This document shows, piece by piece, positions 1 to 8,093 of a stretch of 64,000 bases of DNA. Position 1 is the stretch's first letter; each line of letters opens with the position of its first letter. The DNA lies in NCBI GenBank assembly GCA_944380725.1, contig CALWIK010000002.1, positions 186,001-250,000 on the forward strand. The letters are read 5' to 3'. A program made the translations under genes and the position numbers. Source of the stretch: an uncultured Clostridia bacterium (GTDB lineage Bacteria; Bacillota; Clostridia; Oscillospirales; Acutalibacteraceae). The notes beneath the pieces were generated by a model, which had not been told where the DNA came from, did no database searches, and worked only from the letters and a program-made list of their open reading frames with translations.

Positions 1-736
1 GCTCTAAAAGTTCGTGAGACTGTATGGTATGAGTAATAAAAAGTCTTTCTGGATTTATTGATTTAACATTATTGAACTGTTCATTTATATATTGAAATGC
101 GACTTTTTCTAGGCTTCCTCTATACTTTTTTCCTACAGACATTTTACCTGTAGAATTATTCACTTCAATGCAGGGCTTTAATTTTAAAATATTTGCCCCC
201 ATAGCCGAAAGCATAGAGCATCTTCCTCCAGCACATAAAAATTCTAAAGTATCAAGTATAAAATTAGTTTGGACTTTACTTCTCAGTTCAAGAATTTCTT
301 TTTGAATTTGTTCAGCAGATAAGCCTAATTCTATTCTTTTAGCCGCTTCAATTACAAGTTGTCCCATCCCAGTAGAAAGATTTTTTGAATCTATAGGATA
401 AACTCCATCTAATTCACTTGCTGCCATACAACAGTTTTGATACGCACTCGATACTTCAGAACTTATATTTATATGTATTACATCAAACCCTTGAGCTGTC
501 CATTTTTTAAAGGCATCAAAATATTCTCCAACTCCAATTGCAGCCGTTTTGGGCAAACATTTTTTCTGCCTATAAATTGAAAATATTTCGTTAGAGGATA
601 AATCCATTCCATCAAGATACGTTCTATCATCAAGTAAAATATGGAATCTAGAATAATTAACATTATATCTGTTTTTTAGTTCTGGACCAAGGTCGCAAGA
701 GCTGTCTGCACTTAAAATGATTTTTTTCAAACTCAT
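1..736 (-). CDS. DegV family protein (C-terminus cut by window edge)
   Basis: The reading frame starts at the ATG at 736 and runs off the left edge, giving about 245 residues. The start of the protein has the family's DSSCDL motif, and the later LEFLCAGGRCS stretch fits the DegV fold. DegV proteins bind a fatty acid; in Firmicutes some (FakB) present fatty acids to the kinase FakA, but this copy cannot be assigned to that role from the sequence. It is cytosolic with no signal peptide. The C-terminal part is missing only because the window ends. Confidence 0.85.
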   Translation of the reverse strand, partial: MSLKKIILSADSSCDLGPELKNRYNVNYSRFHILLDDRTYLDGMDLSSNEIFSIYRQKKCLPKTAAIGVGEYFDAFKKWTAQGFDVIHINISSEVSSAYQNCCMAASELDGVYPIDSKNLSTGMGQLVIEAAKRIELGLSAEQIQKEILELRSKVQTNFILDTLEFLCAGGRCSMLSAMGANILKLKPCIEVNNSTGKMSVGKKYRGSLEKVAFQYINEQFNNVKSINPERLFITHTIQSHELLE

Positions 737-926
737 AATACTCAATATCACTCCGACAAAACAAATTAATAAACAGTTCTATTATATCAAGTTATTACTA
801 AAATCACAAACTATTAAACAATTTTTGTTATCATCTAATTTATTCTCTTTGTATGATTAGTTATCCATAATTATATAAAAACATAAAGTATAATAAATGT
901 TCGAGTTTTTATATAAGTTTTCTACA

Positions 927-957
927 CAAAAAAGTCCTTATTCCCAAGGACTTTTTG
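927..957 (-). terminator. intrinsic terminator
   Basis: A 10-11 bp stem (AAAAAGTCCTT with its complement) with a 6-base loop lies just beyond the stop codon of the leftward secreted-protein gene. On the leftward strand it is followed by a run of T. Confidence 0.7.
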
Positions 958-990
958 TAAATTTAAACTTTAAATTCCTGCTTTTATAGT

Positions 991-1632
991 TTATTTTCTC
1001 GTTGCAATTGCACGAATATTAAATTCTGTGTTTTTGTTTTTTCTTGATGAACAAAAACTTTTTACTTTGTTTTTCAAACAATTATATATGTTATAAGTAC
1101 CAACTAATGCTAAAATATTTTTTGTCGATTCTGTATGTTCACAAACAAATTTTACTAACATGTAAATTAGCTGTACTGCACCAGAAATAGTGTGTCTCAT
1201 ACCATTTATAACAGCTATTCCACCATCTAAAACTTCTTCAAAAATTTCTTTATTTTCTAAAATAAAATCCTTACATTCTCTTCCTAAATTTATAATATCT
1301 CTGCCATTTTTATACCCAGCGTATACAAGAAAGCTACATACAGCAGTCCATTCACATACAGTCCAAGCCTTTTTTAAAATTTCTTTAACTTCATCAAATT
1401 TGGCTTTTTTATCATTAGCATGAGCGTTATGTTGTTTGTTTACATATGCTTGTTGCTTTGAGGAATGTCTAGAACCGTTAAAATTCACATTTAAAGTTGC
1501 GTTTACAGTTGCTGATGTATTATTATCACCTTCTGCAAAGCACGGCTTAACTCCCAAAGAAGTAACGAATAAACTTGCTACTAAACCTAAAGACATTAAC
1601 TTTTTATTAAATAAATTTACCTTTTTCATCAT
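991..1632 (-). CDS. secreted hypothetical protein with signal peptide (213 aa)
   Basis: The function is not recognised. The N-terminus is a Sec signal peptide: Lys-rich start, hydrophobic core (about residues 13-27), and a likely cleavage after the CFA before EGDN. The mature part has an Asn/Ser-rich linker, then two or three moderately hydrophobic helices (about residues 90-185) and a basic tail, with several cysteines. The start ATG ATG follows a GGAG site. Its signal region matches that of the next gene upstream (KKV-L-NKK-MS-G--ASL pattern, ending in FAE), so the two look like members of one family or share one export mode. The hydrophobic helices mean it could stay membrane-attached. Confidence 0.6.
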   Translation of the reverse strand: MMKKVNLFNKKLMSLGLVASLFVTSLGVKPCFAEGDNNTSATVNATLNVNFNGSRHSSKQQAYVNKQHNAHANDKKAKFDEVKEILKKAWTVCEWTAVCSFLVYAGYKNGRDIINLGRECKDFILENKEIFEEVLDGGIAVINGMRHTISGAVQLIYMLVKFVCEHTESTKNILALVGTYNIYNCLKNKVKSFCSSRKNKNTEFNIRAIATRK

Positions 1633-1718
1633 ATTAATTTCTCCTTTTTCAATTATAAAATTCCCTTTTTTCTACAGTGCAATTATAAAAATACACTTAT
1701 TTTTTTATTAATCCGTCC

Positions 1719-1757
1719 TCTTCTTATATTTTTACCTCCATCTTCTTATATTTTTAC
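1719..1757. repeat. tandem 17-bp direct repeat upstream of a secreted-protein gene
   Basis: TCTTCTTATATTTTTAC occurs at 1719-1735 and again, identically, at 1741-1757. The copies are 22 bp apart, about two helical turns. They lie 87-125 bp upstream of the secreted-protein start at 1632, so they may be paired regulator sites. Confidence 0.6.
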
Positions 1758-1802
1758 TTCTCATGTCAATTGGCTTAAATCCAGATACAAAAAAATTAAT
1801 AA

Positions 1803-2690
1803 TTACATCCTTAATAGAAAATCCTTTTTCAGCTCCTTGGTCTTTAGATGTTTTTTACATCTATTTGAAGTAGGTTCCAACACACGTAAAGCGGTTCTTT
1901 TATTTACATTCAAAGTGGGGTTCAATGCACGTAAAACCGTTCCTTTTCTTGCATTTGGAATACAATACAATTCACCCACATTATTATAAGGTTCACCCAA
2001 AGTTTGATTTGCATATATAGTTTGATTCTCAACAATTGGCGAATTTGGTTCATTTTTACCTTTGTAAGAGAAATTCTTTACTGGATTTACAGAAGAATTC
2101 CACATACTATGTGTTGTATTTTGAATTTTTCCATACCCTGTGGCAACTTTGCTCGTAGCACTATTCCATAAAGATTTTATTCCTTTCACAGCATTACTAT
2201 AATGAGTAGCTGTTGTTTTTGACAAATCTCTCCAAGCGTTTTTAGTACCATTAGATATGTGTTGTCCTGCTGCCATCAAGTTCTCCATAATAGGAGTTCT
2301 ATATTTGTATCCTAAATATACTACTGTACCAGCTATTGCGGCTGCTGCAACATATTTTGCAATTTTTTTAGCAATTTCCTTTTTAGATTTTTCATTTTCC
2401 TTTTCGATAGTTTCTTTATCTTCTTCTATTTTTACTTCTTCAATTGAATCTTCTTTTTCGCTTGGTTGAACTGCAATTTTTTTACTATCATCAATAACCA
2501 AGGTTTCCTTTCCATTTTTGTTATTATTCAAAACATCATTTATTTCTGTTTGAGTTTCAACACCTCTATAAACAGTTTGAGCGTCAACTTTTTCTGCAAA
2601 TACACTAGTGGATCCTAAGTGTGACAACAATAAACTTGCACTTATACCCGTTGACATGATTTTCTTGTTTAATAAACTTACCTTCTTCAT
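1803..2690 (-). CDS. secreted hypothetical protein with membrane helix and repeats (295 aa)
   Basis: The function is not recognised. It begins with a signal peptide closely resembling that of its downstream neighbour, with predicted cleavage near SVFA-EK. An acidic, Lys/Glu-rich segment (about residues 70-108) leads into one hydrophobic helix (about 110-126), then a Ser/Thr/Asn-rich region with recurring Trp-containing units. Near the C-terminus a short unit ending RALNPTLN / RVLEPTSN is repeated, and the DNA under it is also repeated, so this is a recent internal duplication. The start follows AAGGAG. A surface-anchored or envelope protein is the simplest reading. Confidence 0.6.
   Translation of the reverse strand: MKKVSLLNKKIMSTGISASLLLSHLGSTSVFAEKVDAQTVYRGVETQTEINDVLNNNKNGKETLVIDDSKKIAVQPSEKEDSIEEVKIEEDKETIEKENEKSKKEIAKKIAKYVAAAAIAGTVVYLGYKYRTPIMENLMAAGQHISNGTKNAWRDLSKTTATHYSNAVKGIKSLWNSATSKVATGYGKIQNTTHSMWNSSVNPVKNFSYKGKNEPNSPIVENQTIYANQTLGEPYNNVGELYCIPNARKGTVLRALNPTLNVNKRTALRVLEPTSNRCKKHLKTKELKKDFLLRM
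1865..1950. repeat. imperfect internal repeat in the secreted-protein gene
   Basis: Two similar stretches, each with the pattern GGTTC-A-(A/T)-CACGTAAA-C-GTTC, sit about 54-60 bp apart in the 3' part of the gene. They encode the repeated R-L-PT-N motif. Confidence 0.5.
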
Positions 2691-3113
2691 TTTACATTCT
2701 CCTTTTTTATATAATATTGGTTTTAGTTTTTATTTTCGAGGTAAACAAATCTTTGATTTCCTCGAATCTATGTAGTATTATACAACACTACAAATCTTTT
2801 ATAATTCCAAAAAAGAAATTAAACTTATTTTCTCCATGGCAAACAAAATAAAATAATTTTTAAAACTTCTCTTATTGATATTGCAACAAAAACAAATTAT
2901 AAACAGTCCTTAAAAAGAGCTATTTTGTTATAAATTGTAACACTTTTCATTGTTTTTTTACTTATAGAGCTATTTTTAGCTATTTAATAGTTAAAAAATT
3001 TTTTTAAAAACTCTAAAAAATGCCCAATCTATTAAAACAACCTTAAATTGATATTCAAAACGCAAAAATATATAATATAATGATAGAGTAGAAACAATAA
3101 GGAGTAAAAGCAA
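2691..3113. other. divergent intergenic region with AGAGCTATTTT repeats
   Basis: This 423-base divergent region between a leftward secreted-protein gene and rightward murD holds no gene. It contains AGAGCTATTTT at 2916-2926 and again at 2966-2976, with a partial AGCTATTT at 2978-2985. The spacing of the two full copies is 50 bp. They may be protein-binding sites. The murD promoter lies at its right end. Confidence 0.45.
3048..3076 (+). promoter_or_regulatory. sigma-A promoter for murD
   Basis: TTGATA and TATAAT are separated by 17 bp, about 40 bases before the murD start codon. Confidence 0.7.
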
Positions 3114-4502
3114 ATGTCAAGAAGCATAGATAAATTTTTTAATAGTATAAAAGGTAAAAAAGTTGCGTTTTATGGCATTGGAATAAGTAATTTACCGCTC
3201 ATAAAGATGTTCAGTAAAAAAGGAGCAATAGTAACAGCCTGTGATTTCAAAAATGAACGTGAACTTTTTGATATAATTGAACAGCTTAAACCTTATAATA
3301 TACAGTTTAGGTTTGGCAAAGAATATTTAAAAAATTTAGATTTTGATATAATATTCCGCTCTCCCGGCCTTAAATTTTATACTCCAGAACTAATTGAAGC
3401 TAAAAATAAAGGAACTATTGTTACGTCCGAAATGGAAGTTTTTTTTGATTTATGCCCATGCAAAATAATTGGAGTTACTGGTAGCGACGGAAAAACAACT
3501 ACAACCTCAATAATAGCAGAAATATTAAAAAATAACTGTCAAAAGGTTCATCTAGGTGGAAATATCGGAATCCCATTACTACCTAAGATTGAAAGTATAA
3601 GTGAAACTGACCTTGTTGTTATTGAATTATCAAGTTTTCAGTTGATTTCAATGAGAAAAAGTCCAGATATTGCTGTTGTCACCAACATTTCTCCTAATCA
3701 TCTCGATGTGCATAAAGATATGTCAGAATATATTGAAGCTAAAAAAAATATTATACTTCATCAAAACGCATTCTCTAAGGCTATACTTAATCTTGACAAT
3801 GAAATTACTAAGCAATTTAAAGATAATGTAAGGGGGCTTCCAATATTTTTTAGCTCTAAAAATAAATGCTCTAACGGAGCTTATATCAAAGATAATAATA
3901 TTTACTTTTCTAAAAATGGCGAATCACTTCCTGTTTTGAAGGTAAGTGATATTCGCATTCCAGGGCGTCATAATTTAGAAAACTACATGGCTGCTATTTG
4001 CGCAACTTTTGATTATGTAAATATTGATTCTATCAAAAATGTAGCACAAAACTTTGCTGGAGTAGAACATAGAATTGAATTTGTTCGTGAGGCCAATGGT
4101 GTAAAATATTATAACGACTCAATTGCCTCAAGCCCCACAAGAACTATCCGTGGCACTTTATCTTTGTTTGATAAAAAAATTATTTTAATCTCTGGTGGAT
4201 ACGATAAAAAAATTCCATTTGATACACTTGGATCAGTTATTGCAGAGAAAGTGAAAGTTTTGATTCTTATAGGACAAACAGCAAATAAAATTCGCAATGC
4301 TGTACTCAATTCATCTAAATTTTCTTACGATCAGCTCAAAATTATACTCGTAAAAGATATGCAACAAGCTGTGTTTACAGCTCAAGAAAATGCCATTGCC
4401 GGAGATATCGTTGCACTATCGCCTGCTTGCGCTAGTTTTGACTTGTACAAAAATTTTATGGAACGTGGTTTGCATTTTAAAAAACTCGTTAACAATCTCT
4501 AA
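3114..4502 (+). CDS. murD: UDP-N-acetylmuramoyl-L-alanine--D-glutamate ligase
   Basis: MurD adds D-glutamate to UDP-MurNAc-L-alanine in the cytoplasm, the second amino-acid step of peptidoglycan precursor synthesis. The ATP loop GVTGSDGKTTT sits at about residue 120 in the Mur-ligase central domain. The N-terminal Rossmann-like segment (YGIGISN) and the C-terminal domain with SGGYDKKIPFD and LSPACASFD motifs are all present. At 462 residues the length is normal. The ATG follows AAGGAG and a good promoter. It is monocistronic here, away from any mur/fts division cluster, which is somewhat unusual. Confidence 0.95.
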   Translation: MSRSIDKFFNSIKGKKVAFYGIGISNLPLIKMFSKKGAIVTACDFKNERELFDIIEQLKPYNIQFRFGKEYLKNLDFDIIFRSPGLKFYTPELIEAKNKGTIVTSEMEVFFDLCPCKIIGVTGSDGKTTTTSIIAEILKNNCQKVHLGGNIGIPLLPKIESISETDLVVIELSSFQLISMRKSPDIAVVTNISPNHLDVHKDMSEYIEAKKNIILHQNAFSKAILNLDNEITKQFKDNVRGLPIFFSSKNKCSNGAYIKDNNIYFSKNGESLPVLKVSDIRIPGRHNLENYMAAICATFDYVNIDSIKNVAQNFAGVEHRIEFVREANGVKYYNDSIASSPTRTIRGTLSLFDKKIILISGGYDKKIPFDTLGSVIAEKVKVLILIGQTANKIRNAVLNSSKFSYDQLKIILVKDMQQAVFTAQENAIAGDIVALSPACASFDLYKNFMERGLHFKKLVNNL

Positions 4503-4569
4503 AATTCGATTTTTCGAATAAATAGTTTCGCTAATTGATTAAATTCACTTTTTATTTTAAACAAATATA

Positions 4570-4598
4570 TTGACTAAAATAAAAATTTTATGTATAAT
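4570..4598 (+). promoter_or_regulatory. strong sigma-A promoter for the Nif11-like peptide
   Basis: TTGACT, 17 bp spacer, and TATAAT with an extended TG before the -10 box. It lies 50 bases before the start of the small gene. Confidence 0.75.
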
Positions 4599-4648
4599 TC
4601 AATCATAAAAAGTTACTCTAATTTTAAAAAGATTAAGGAGGTTTTTTT

Positions 4649-4918
4649 ATGGATTTACAGGAATTTAAATCTAAAAAGCCGCAATTTGTAAAAGAAGCAA
4701 GCAAGTGCAAAGATGAACTTGAGTTTACTAGATTAGCAGAAAAACACGGCATTAAATTTGGTGCTGGTTGTTTTGAAAAAGCATACGCATTGTTCTGTTC
4801 ACCCAACACAAAAGAGCTCTCTGAAGATTCTCTTGAAAATGTTTCTGGTGGTGCGAACTTTCAAATTGCAGAAATTGGACTTGGGGGGCCATCCGATACA
4901 TTTATAGTTACGCTATAA
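4649..4918 (+). CDS. Nif11-like leader peptide (candidate RiPP precursor, 89 aa)
   Basis: The N-terminal part (about residues 1-50) has the helical look of Nif11-type leader peptides. It is followed by the typical leader end LSEDSLENVSGG at about residues 57-68. A 21-residue tail after the double glycine would be the core peptide; it contains Ser, Thr and several Gly but no Cys, so thioether bridges within the core are unlikely. The gene has a strong RBS (AAGGAGG), its own promoter and its own terminator. No modifying enzyme or peptidase transporter lies beside it; the neighbouring nrdG is a reductase activase, not a RiPP enzyme. Any maturation would be done by genes elsewhere. Confidence 0.75.
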   Translation: MDLQEFKSKKPQFVKEASKCKDELEFTRLAEKHGIKFGAGCFEKAYALFCSPNTKELSEDSLENVSGGANFQIAEIGLGGPSDTFIVTL

Positions 4919-4942
4919 ACTTATAATGTTTTCTTACAATTA

Positions 4943-4986
4943 AAAAAAGTTTGCTATAAAATAAACCAATTTAGCAAACTTTTTTA
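4943..4986 (+). terminator. intrinsic terminator (works both ways)
   Basis: A 14-bp stem, AAAAAAGTTTGCTA with its exact complement, encloses a 15-base loop and ends in T residues. It separates the Nif11-like gene from the converging nrdDG genes. Confidence 0.85.
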
Positions 4987-5098
4987 TTTTTTGAGTCTTT
5001 TTATTTATTAATTAAATCATTTATCCCATAAATTATGCCTAAAGCATAAATAAAAAATACAGTTTATTTGCTAATACTAATCAGACTAAAACAAACAT

Positions 5099-5608
5099 TT
5101 ACAAATTTTCTAGCAATACAGCCTTCATAGCGATTAAAGAGCTTTTTACATCGATGATTCTTTGGTTATAAGAACCTCTAAATAATAGCATCAAACTTTT
5201 TTGTTCTTCTATAAAAGGACCGTCAATTAGAATATCGATGTTCTCCAAAAGCGTTCTCCATTCGGGATGATTGTAAAAACCAGAAACTAAATTTTCGAAA
5301 GTATATCCAGTATACGAAATTACATTCAGCCCCAGCAGATGGCACTGTATAGCAATTTTAGAAAATGCTTCAGCTTGCACAAACGGCTCTCCACCAGAAA
5401 AAGTAACCCCCTTTAAAAGGGGATTTTTTTTAATTTCACTCATCAAATCATCAATTTTAGCAATATACCCACCATTAAAATCAAATGTTGAAGGATTATG
5501 GCAACCCTTGCAGCGGTGTGGACATCCCTGTGAGAAAATCACAAAACGAATACCCGGTCCATCAACAATTGATTCTTTAATAATCCCAGAAATTCTTAAT
5601 TCATCCAA
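5099..5608 (-). CDS. nrdG: anaerobic ribonucleotide reductase activating protein
   Basis: NrdG is a radical SAM enzyme that makes the glycyl radical in NrdD. The cysteine motif CPHRCKGC (CxxxCxxC) that holds the 4Fe-4S cluster is near residue 30, followed by the SAM-binding TFSGGEPF. I chose a TTG start at 5608 because GAGAGGAAG lies 7 bases before it and the protein then begins like other NrdG proteins ([15 protein letters not shown]); a GTG at 5665 would overlap the nrdD end by 20 bases. At 169 residues the length is normal. It follows nrdD directly and is surely cotranscribed with it. Confidence 0.93.
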   Translation of the reverse strand: MDELRISGIIKESIVDGPGIRFVIFSQGCPHRCKGCHNPSTFDFNGGYIAKIDDLMSEIKKNPLLKGVTFSGGEPFVQAEAFSKIAIQCHLLGLNVISYTGYTFENLVSGFYNHPEWRTLLENIDILIDGPFIEEQKSLMLLFRGSYNQRIIDVKSSLIAMKAVLLENL

Positions 5609-5645
5609 GTAGGTACTTCCTCTCAAAGTTATCAAACAGAATTTT

Positions 5646-7994
5646 TTATACGTTATCACACTCACAAGAACTAGTTTTCACCGAATGTTTAACTCTGTCA
5701 TGTTCTTCTGCCTGTTTTGCATTATTAAACCTGTCCAACGTTCCAACTAAATACCCAGTAATTCTACGAATTCTTTCGAAACCAGGGCCATCCTGAAATT
5801 CTTTTCTTCCACATTTAGGGCAGGCATCATCAATTATTCCAGTGTATCCGCAAGAAGGATCTCTATCCACAGGATGGTTTATAGATCCATAGCCTATTCC
5901 AGATTCTTTCATACAACGAACAACCTGTTCAAAAGCATCTAAATTTTTAGTTGGATCTCCATCAAGTTCAATATAAGATATATGTCCTCCATTTGTAAGT
6001 GCATGATACGGTGCTTCTTTTTTTATTTTATCCCAAGAAGATATTTCATAATAAACCGGAACATGGAACGAGTTTGTATAATAATCTCTGTCAGTAATTC
6101 CAGGTATTTTGCCATATTTTTTAGCATCTATCCTAACAAATCTGCCTGAAAGTCCCTCTGCAGGTGTCGCAATAAGCGAAAAATTCAAATTATACTTATC
6201 AGCAGCTTCATCCATACGTTTCCGCATATGGCCAATGATTTCAAGGCCAAATTTTTGTGCTTCTTCACTTTCTCCGTGATGAACACCGATCAAAGCTTTC
6301 AAACATTCTGCCAATCCAATAAACCCAGTAGTAAGGGTTCCATGTTTTAAGACTTCTCTAACCTCATCATCAGGGCCCAACTTATCCGAGTAAATCCAAA
6401 CTCCTTGGCCCATAAGAAACGGAAAATTTTTTACTTTTTTAGAGGCCTGTATTTCAAACCGGGCTAATAATTGTTCTATAACCAAATCGATCTTTTCATT
6501 TAACAATTTATAAAAAAGTCCAATGTCTTTATTGCTTTCAATAGCCAACCTTGGCAAGTTTATAGAAGTAAAACTCAAATTTCCTCTACCATTAACAATT
6601 TCTTTAGTAGGGTCATAGTGGTTAGAGACAACCCTAGTTCTGCATCCCATATAAGCAGCTTCGGTTTCTGGATGGCCAGGTTTATAATATTTCAAATTAA
6701 ACGGCGCATCAAGAAAAGAGAAGTTAGGAAACAATCTCTTAGCACTAACTCTGCAAGCTAATTTAAATAGATCATAGTTAGGGTCTCCTGGATTATAATT
6801 TATACCGTCTTTAACTTTAAATATATGAATAGGGAAAATAGGGGTTTCTCCATTGCCAAGTCCTTTTTCAGTTGCTAACAGAACATTTTTTATAACCATT
6901 CTGCCCTCAGGAGAGGTGTCTGTTCCATAGTTAATCGAGCTAAAAGGGACCTGTGCTCCAGCTCTAGAATGCATCGTATTTAAGTTGTGGACTAAAGCCT
7001 CCATAGCCTGATATGTAGTTCTATCGGTTTCACTTTTTGCATGATTATAAGCAAACTTTTGAATTTTCTGCGCAATATTTTCATCAAAAATTTCAGATAA
7101 AAGTTCTAGTTCTCTAGCCATATAAGCCTCGCCATTTTCAAGAGAAGCTTTATCATTCGTCTCAAACTGAGCTTTCTTAGAAATACTTTCATATAAAGAT
7201 GCAGGGTCCTGTTCATCCGTCAAAATCTCTAAAGCCCTAATCATATTTTGTTTATAAGTACGGCTATAAGTTTTAGCTACACCTTTAGCCATACCATAAT
7301 CAAAATTTGGTATACTCTGGCCACCATGCTGATCATTTTGATTAGCCTGGATTGCAATACAAGCTAAAGCCGCATAACTTATAATATCATTTGGCTCACG
7401 CAAAAAGCCATGTCCAGTAGAAAAACCATTTTTAAACAGTTTATCAATATCAATCTGACAACAAGTTGTGGTTAAAGTTAAAAAATCCAAATCATGAATA
7501 TGAATATCTCCACTTGCATGAGCCTTAGCGAATCTAGGGTCAAGGATATACATCTCATAAAATTGCTTAGCACCCTCCGAACCATATTTTAGCATAGTTC
7601 CCATTGCCGTGTCACCATCGACGTTAGCATTCTCACGTTTCACATCATTGTCTTTAGCGTCCTTAAATGTCAAATCTTCATAAATTTTCATCAAGCGGGT
7701 GTTCATCTCACGCACACGAGTTCTATCTGCTCTAAAAAGTATATACTCTTTAGCAGTCTGTGCATGTCCAGTCTTAATAAGGATTTTTTCTACAATATCC
7801 TGCACATGTTCAACAGTAACATTTTCTGGCAAATTTTCATCTTCTAAGTATTTAACAACCTGATCTGCCAGTTGTTCAGATAAATCGTAATTCTTCCCCC
7901 CCATTTTTGTAGCCGCTTTAAAAATCGCTTGAGCTATTTTTTCTTTGTTAAATTTAGCTTTTCTTCCATCTCTTTTTGTAATAGTGGTTATCAT
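5646..7994 (-). CDS. nrdD: anaerobic ribonucleoside-triphosphate reductase (class III)
   Basis: NrdD reduces ribonucleoside triphosphates to deoxy forms under anaerobic conditions. An N-terminal ATP-cone domain (about residues 1-95, starting [16 protein letters not shown]) provides allosteric control. The large barrel domain follows. Near the C-terminus are the zinc cysteines (CGYTG and CPKCG) and the glycyl-radical motif [15 protein letters not shown]. The 782-residue length is normal. Expression is probably repressed by NrdR through the box just upstream. The presence of this enzyme supports an anaerobic lifestyle. Confidence 0.97.
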   Translation of the reverse strand: MITTITKRDGRKAKFNKEKIAQAIFKAATKMGGKNYDLSEQLADQVVKYLEDENLPENVTVEHVQDIVEKILIKTGHAQTAKEYILFRADRTRVREMNTRLMKIYEDLTFKDAKDNDVKRENANVDGDTAMGTMLKYGSEGAKQFYEMYILDPRFAKAHASGDIHIHDLDFLTLTTTCCQIDIDKLFKNGFSTGHGFLREPNDIISYAALACIAIQANQNDQHGGQSIPNFDYGMAKGVAKTYSRTYKQNMIRALEILTDEQDPASLYESISKKAQFETNDKASLENGEAYMARELELLSEIFDENIAQKIQKFAYNHAKSETDRTTYQAMEALVHNLNTMHSRAGAQVPFSSINYGTDTSPEGRMVIKNVLLATEKGLGNGETPIFPIHIFKVKDGINYNPGDPNYDLFKLACRVSAKRLFPNFSFLDAPFNLKYYKPGHPETEAAYMGCRTRVVSNHYDPTKEIVNGRGNLSFTSINLPRLAIESNKDIGLFYKLLNEKIDLVIEQLLARFEIQASKKVKNFPFLMGQGVWIYSDKLGPDDEVREVLKHGTLTTGFIGLAECLKALIGVHHGESEEAQKFGLEIIGHMRKRMDEAADKYNLNFSLIATPAEGLSGRFVRIDAKKYGKIPGITDRDYYTNSFHVPVYYEISSWDKIKKEAPYHALTNGGHISYIELDGDPTKNLDAFEQVVRCMKESGIGYGSINHPVDRDPSCGYTGIIDDACPKCGRKEFQDGPGFERIRRITGYLVGTLDRFNNAKQAEEHDRVKHSVKTSSCECDNV

Positions 7995-8020
7995 AATTTA
8001 CCTCCTAAAAATGATGTGCA

Positions 8021-8036
8021 ACACAAGATATTGTGT
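8021..8036 (-). promoter_or_regulatory. NrdR box upstream of nrdD
   Basis: ACACAAGATATTGTGT closely matches the known NrdR operator (ACACWATATATWGTGT). It lies between the promoter and the nrdD start. A weaker second copy may overlap the promoter spacer at about 8064-8079. Confidence 0.75.
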
Positions 8037-8057
8037 GCGAGATCATCTTTTGTATAA

Positions 8058-8086
8058 ATTATACCCCACATATTGATGCAAGTCAA
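8058..8086 (-). promoter_or_regulatory. sigma-A promoter for nrdDG
   Basis: On the leftward strand TTGACT and TATAAT are separated by 17 bp, 64 bases upstream of the nrdD start. Confidence 0.8.
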
Positions 8087-8093
8087 TACTTAT

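Noticed and set aside
4649..5608. nrdG (radical SAM) as maturase for the adjacent Nif11-like peptide
   Set aside because: NrdG is the activase of NrdD, is paired with it and faces the other way with a terminator between.
5609..5665. Longer nrdG starting at the GTG at 5665
   Set aside because: It would overlap nrdD and lacks an RBS, while TTG 5608 has one and gives the family N-terminus.
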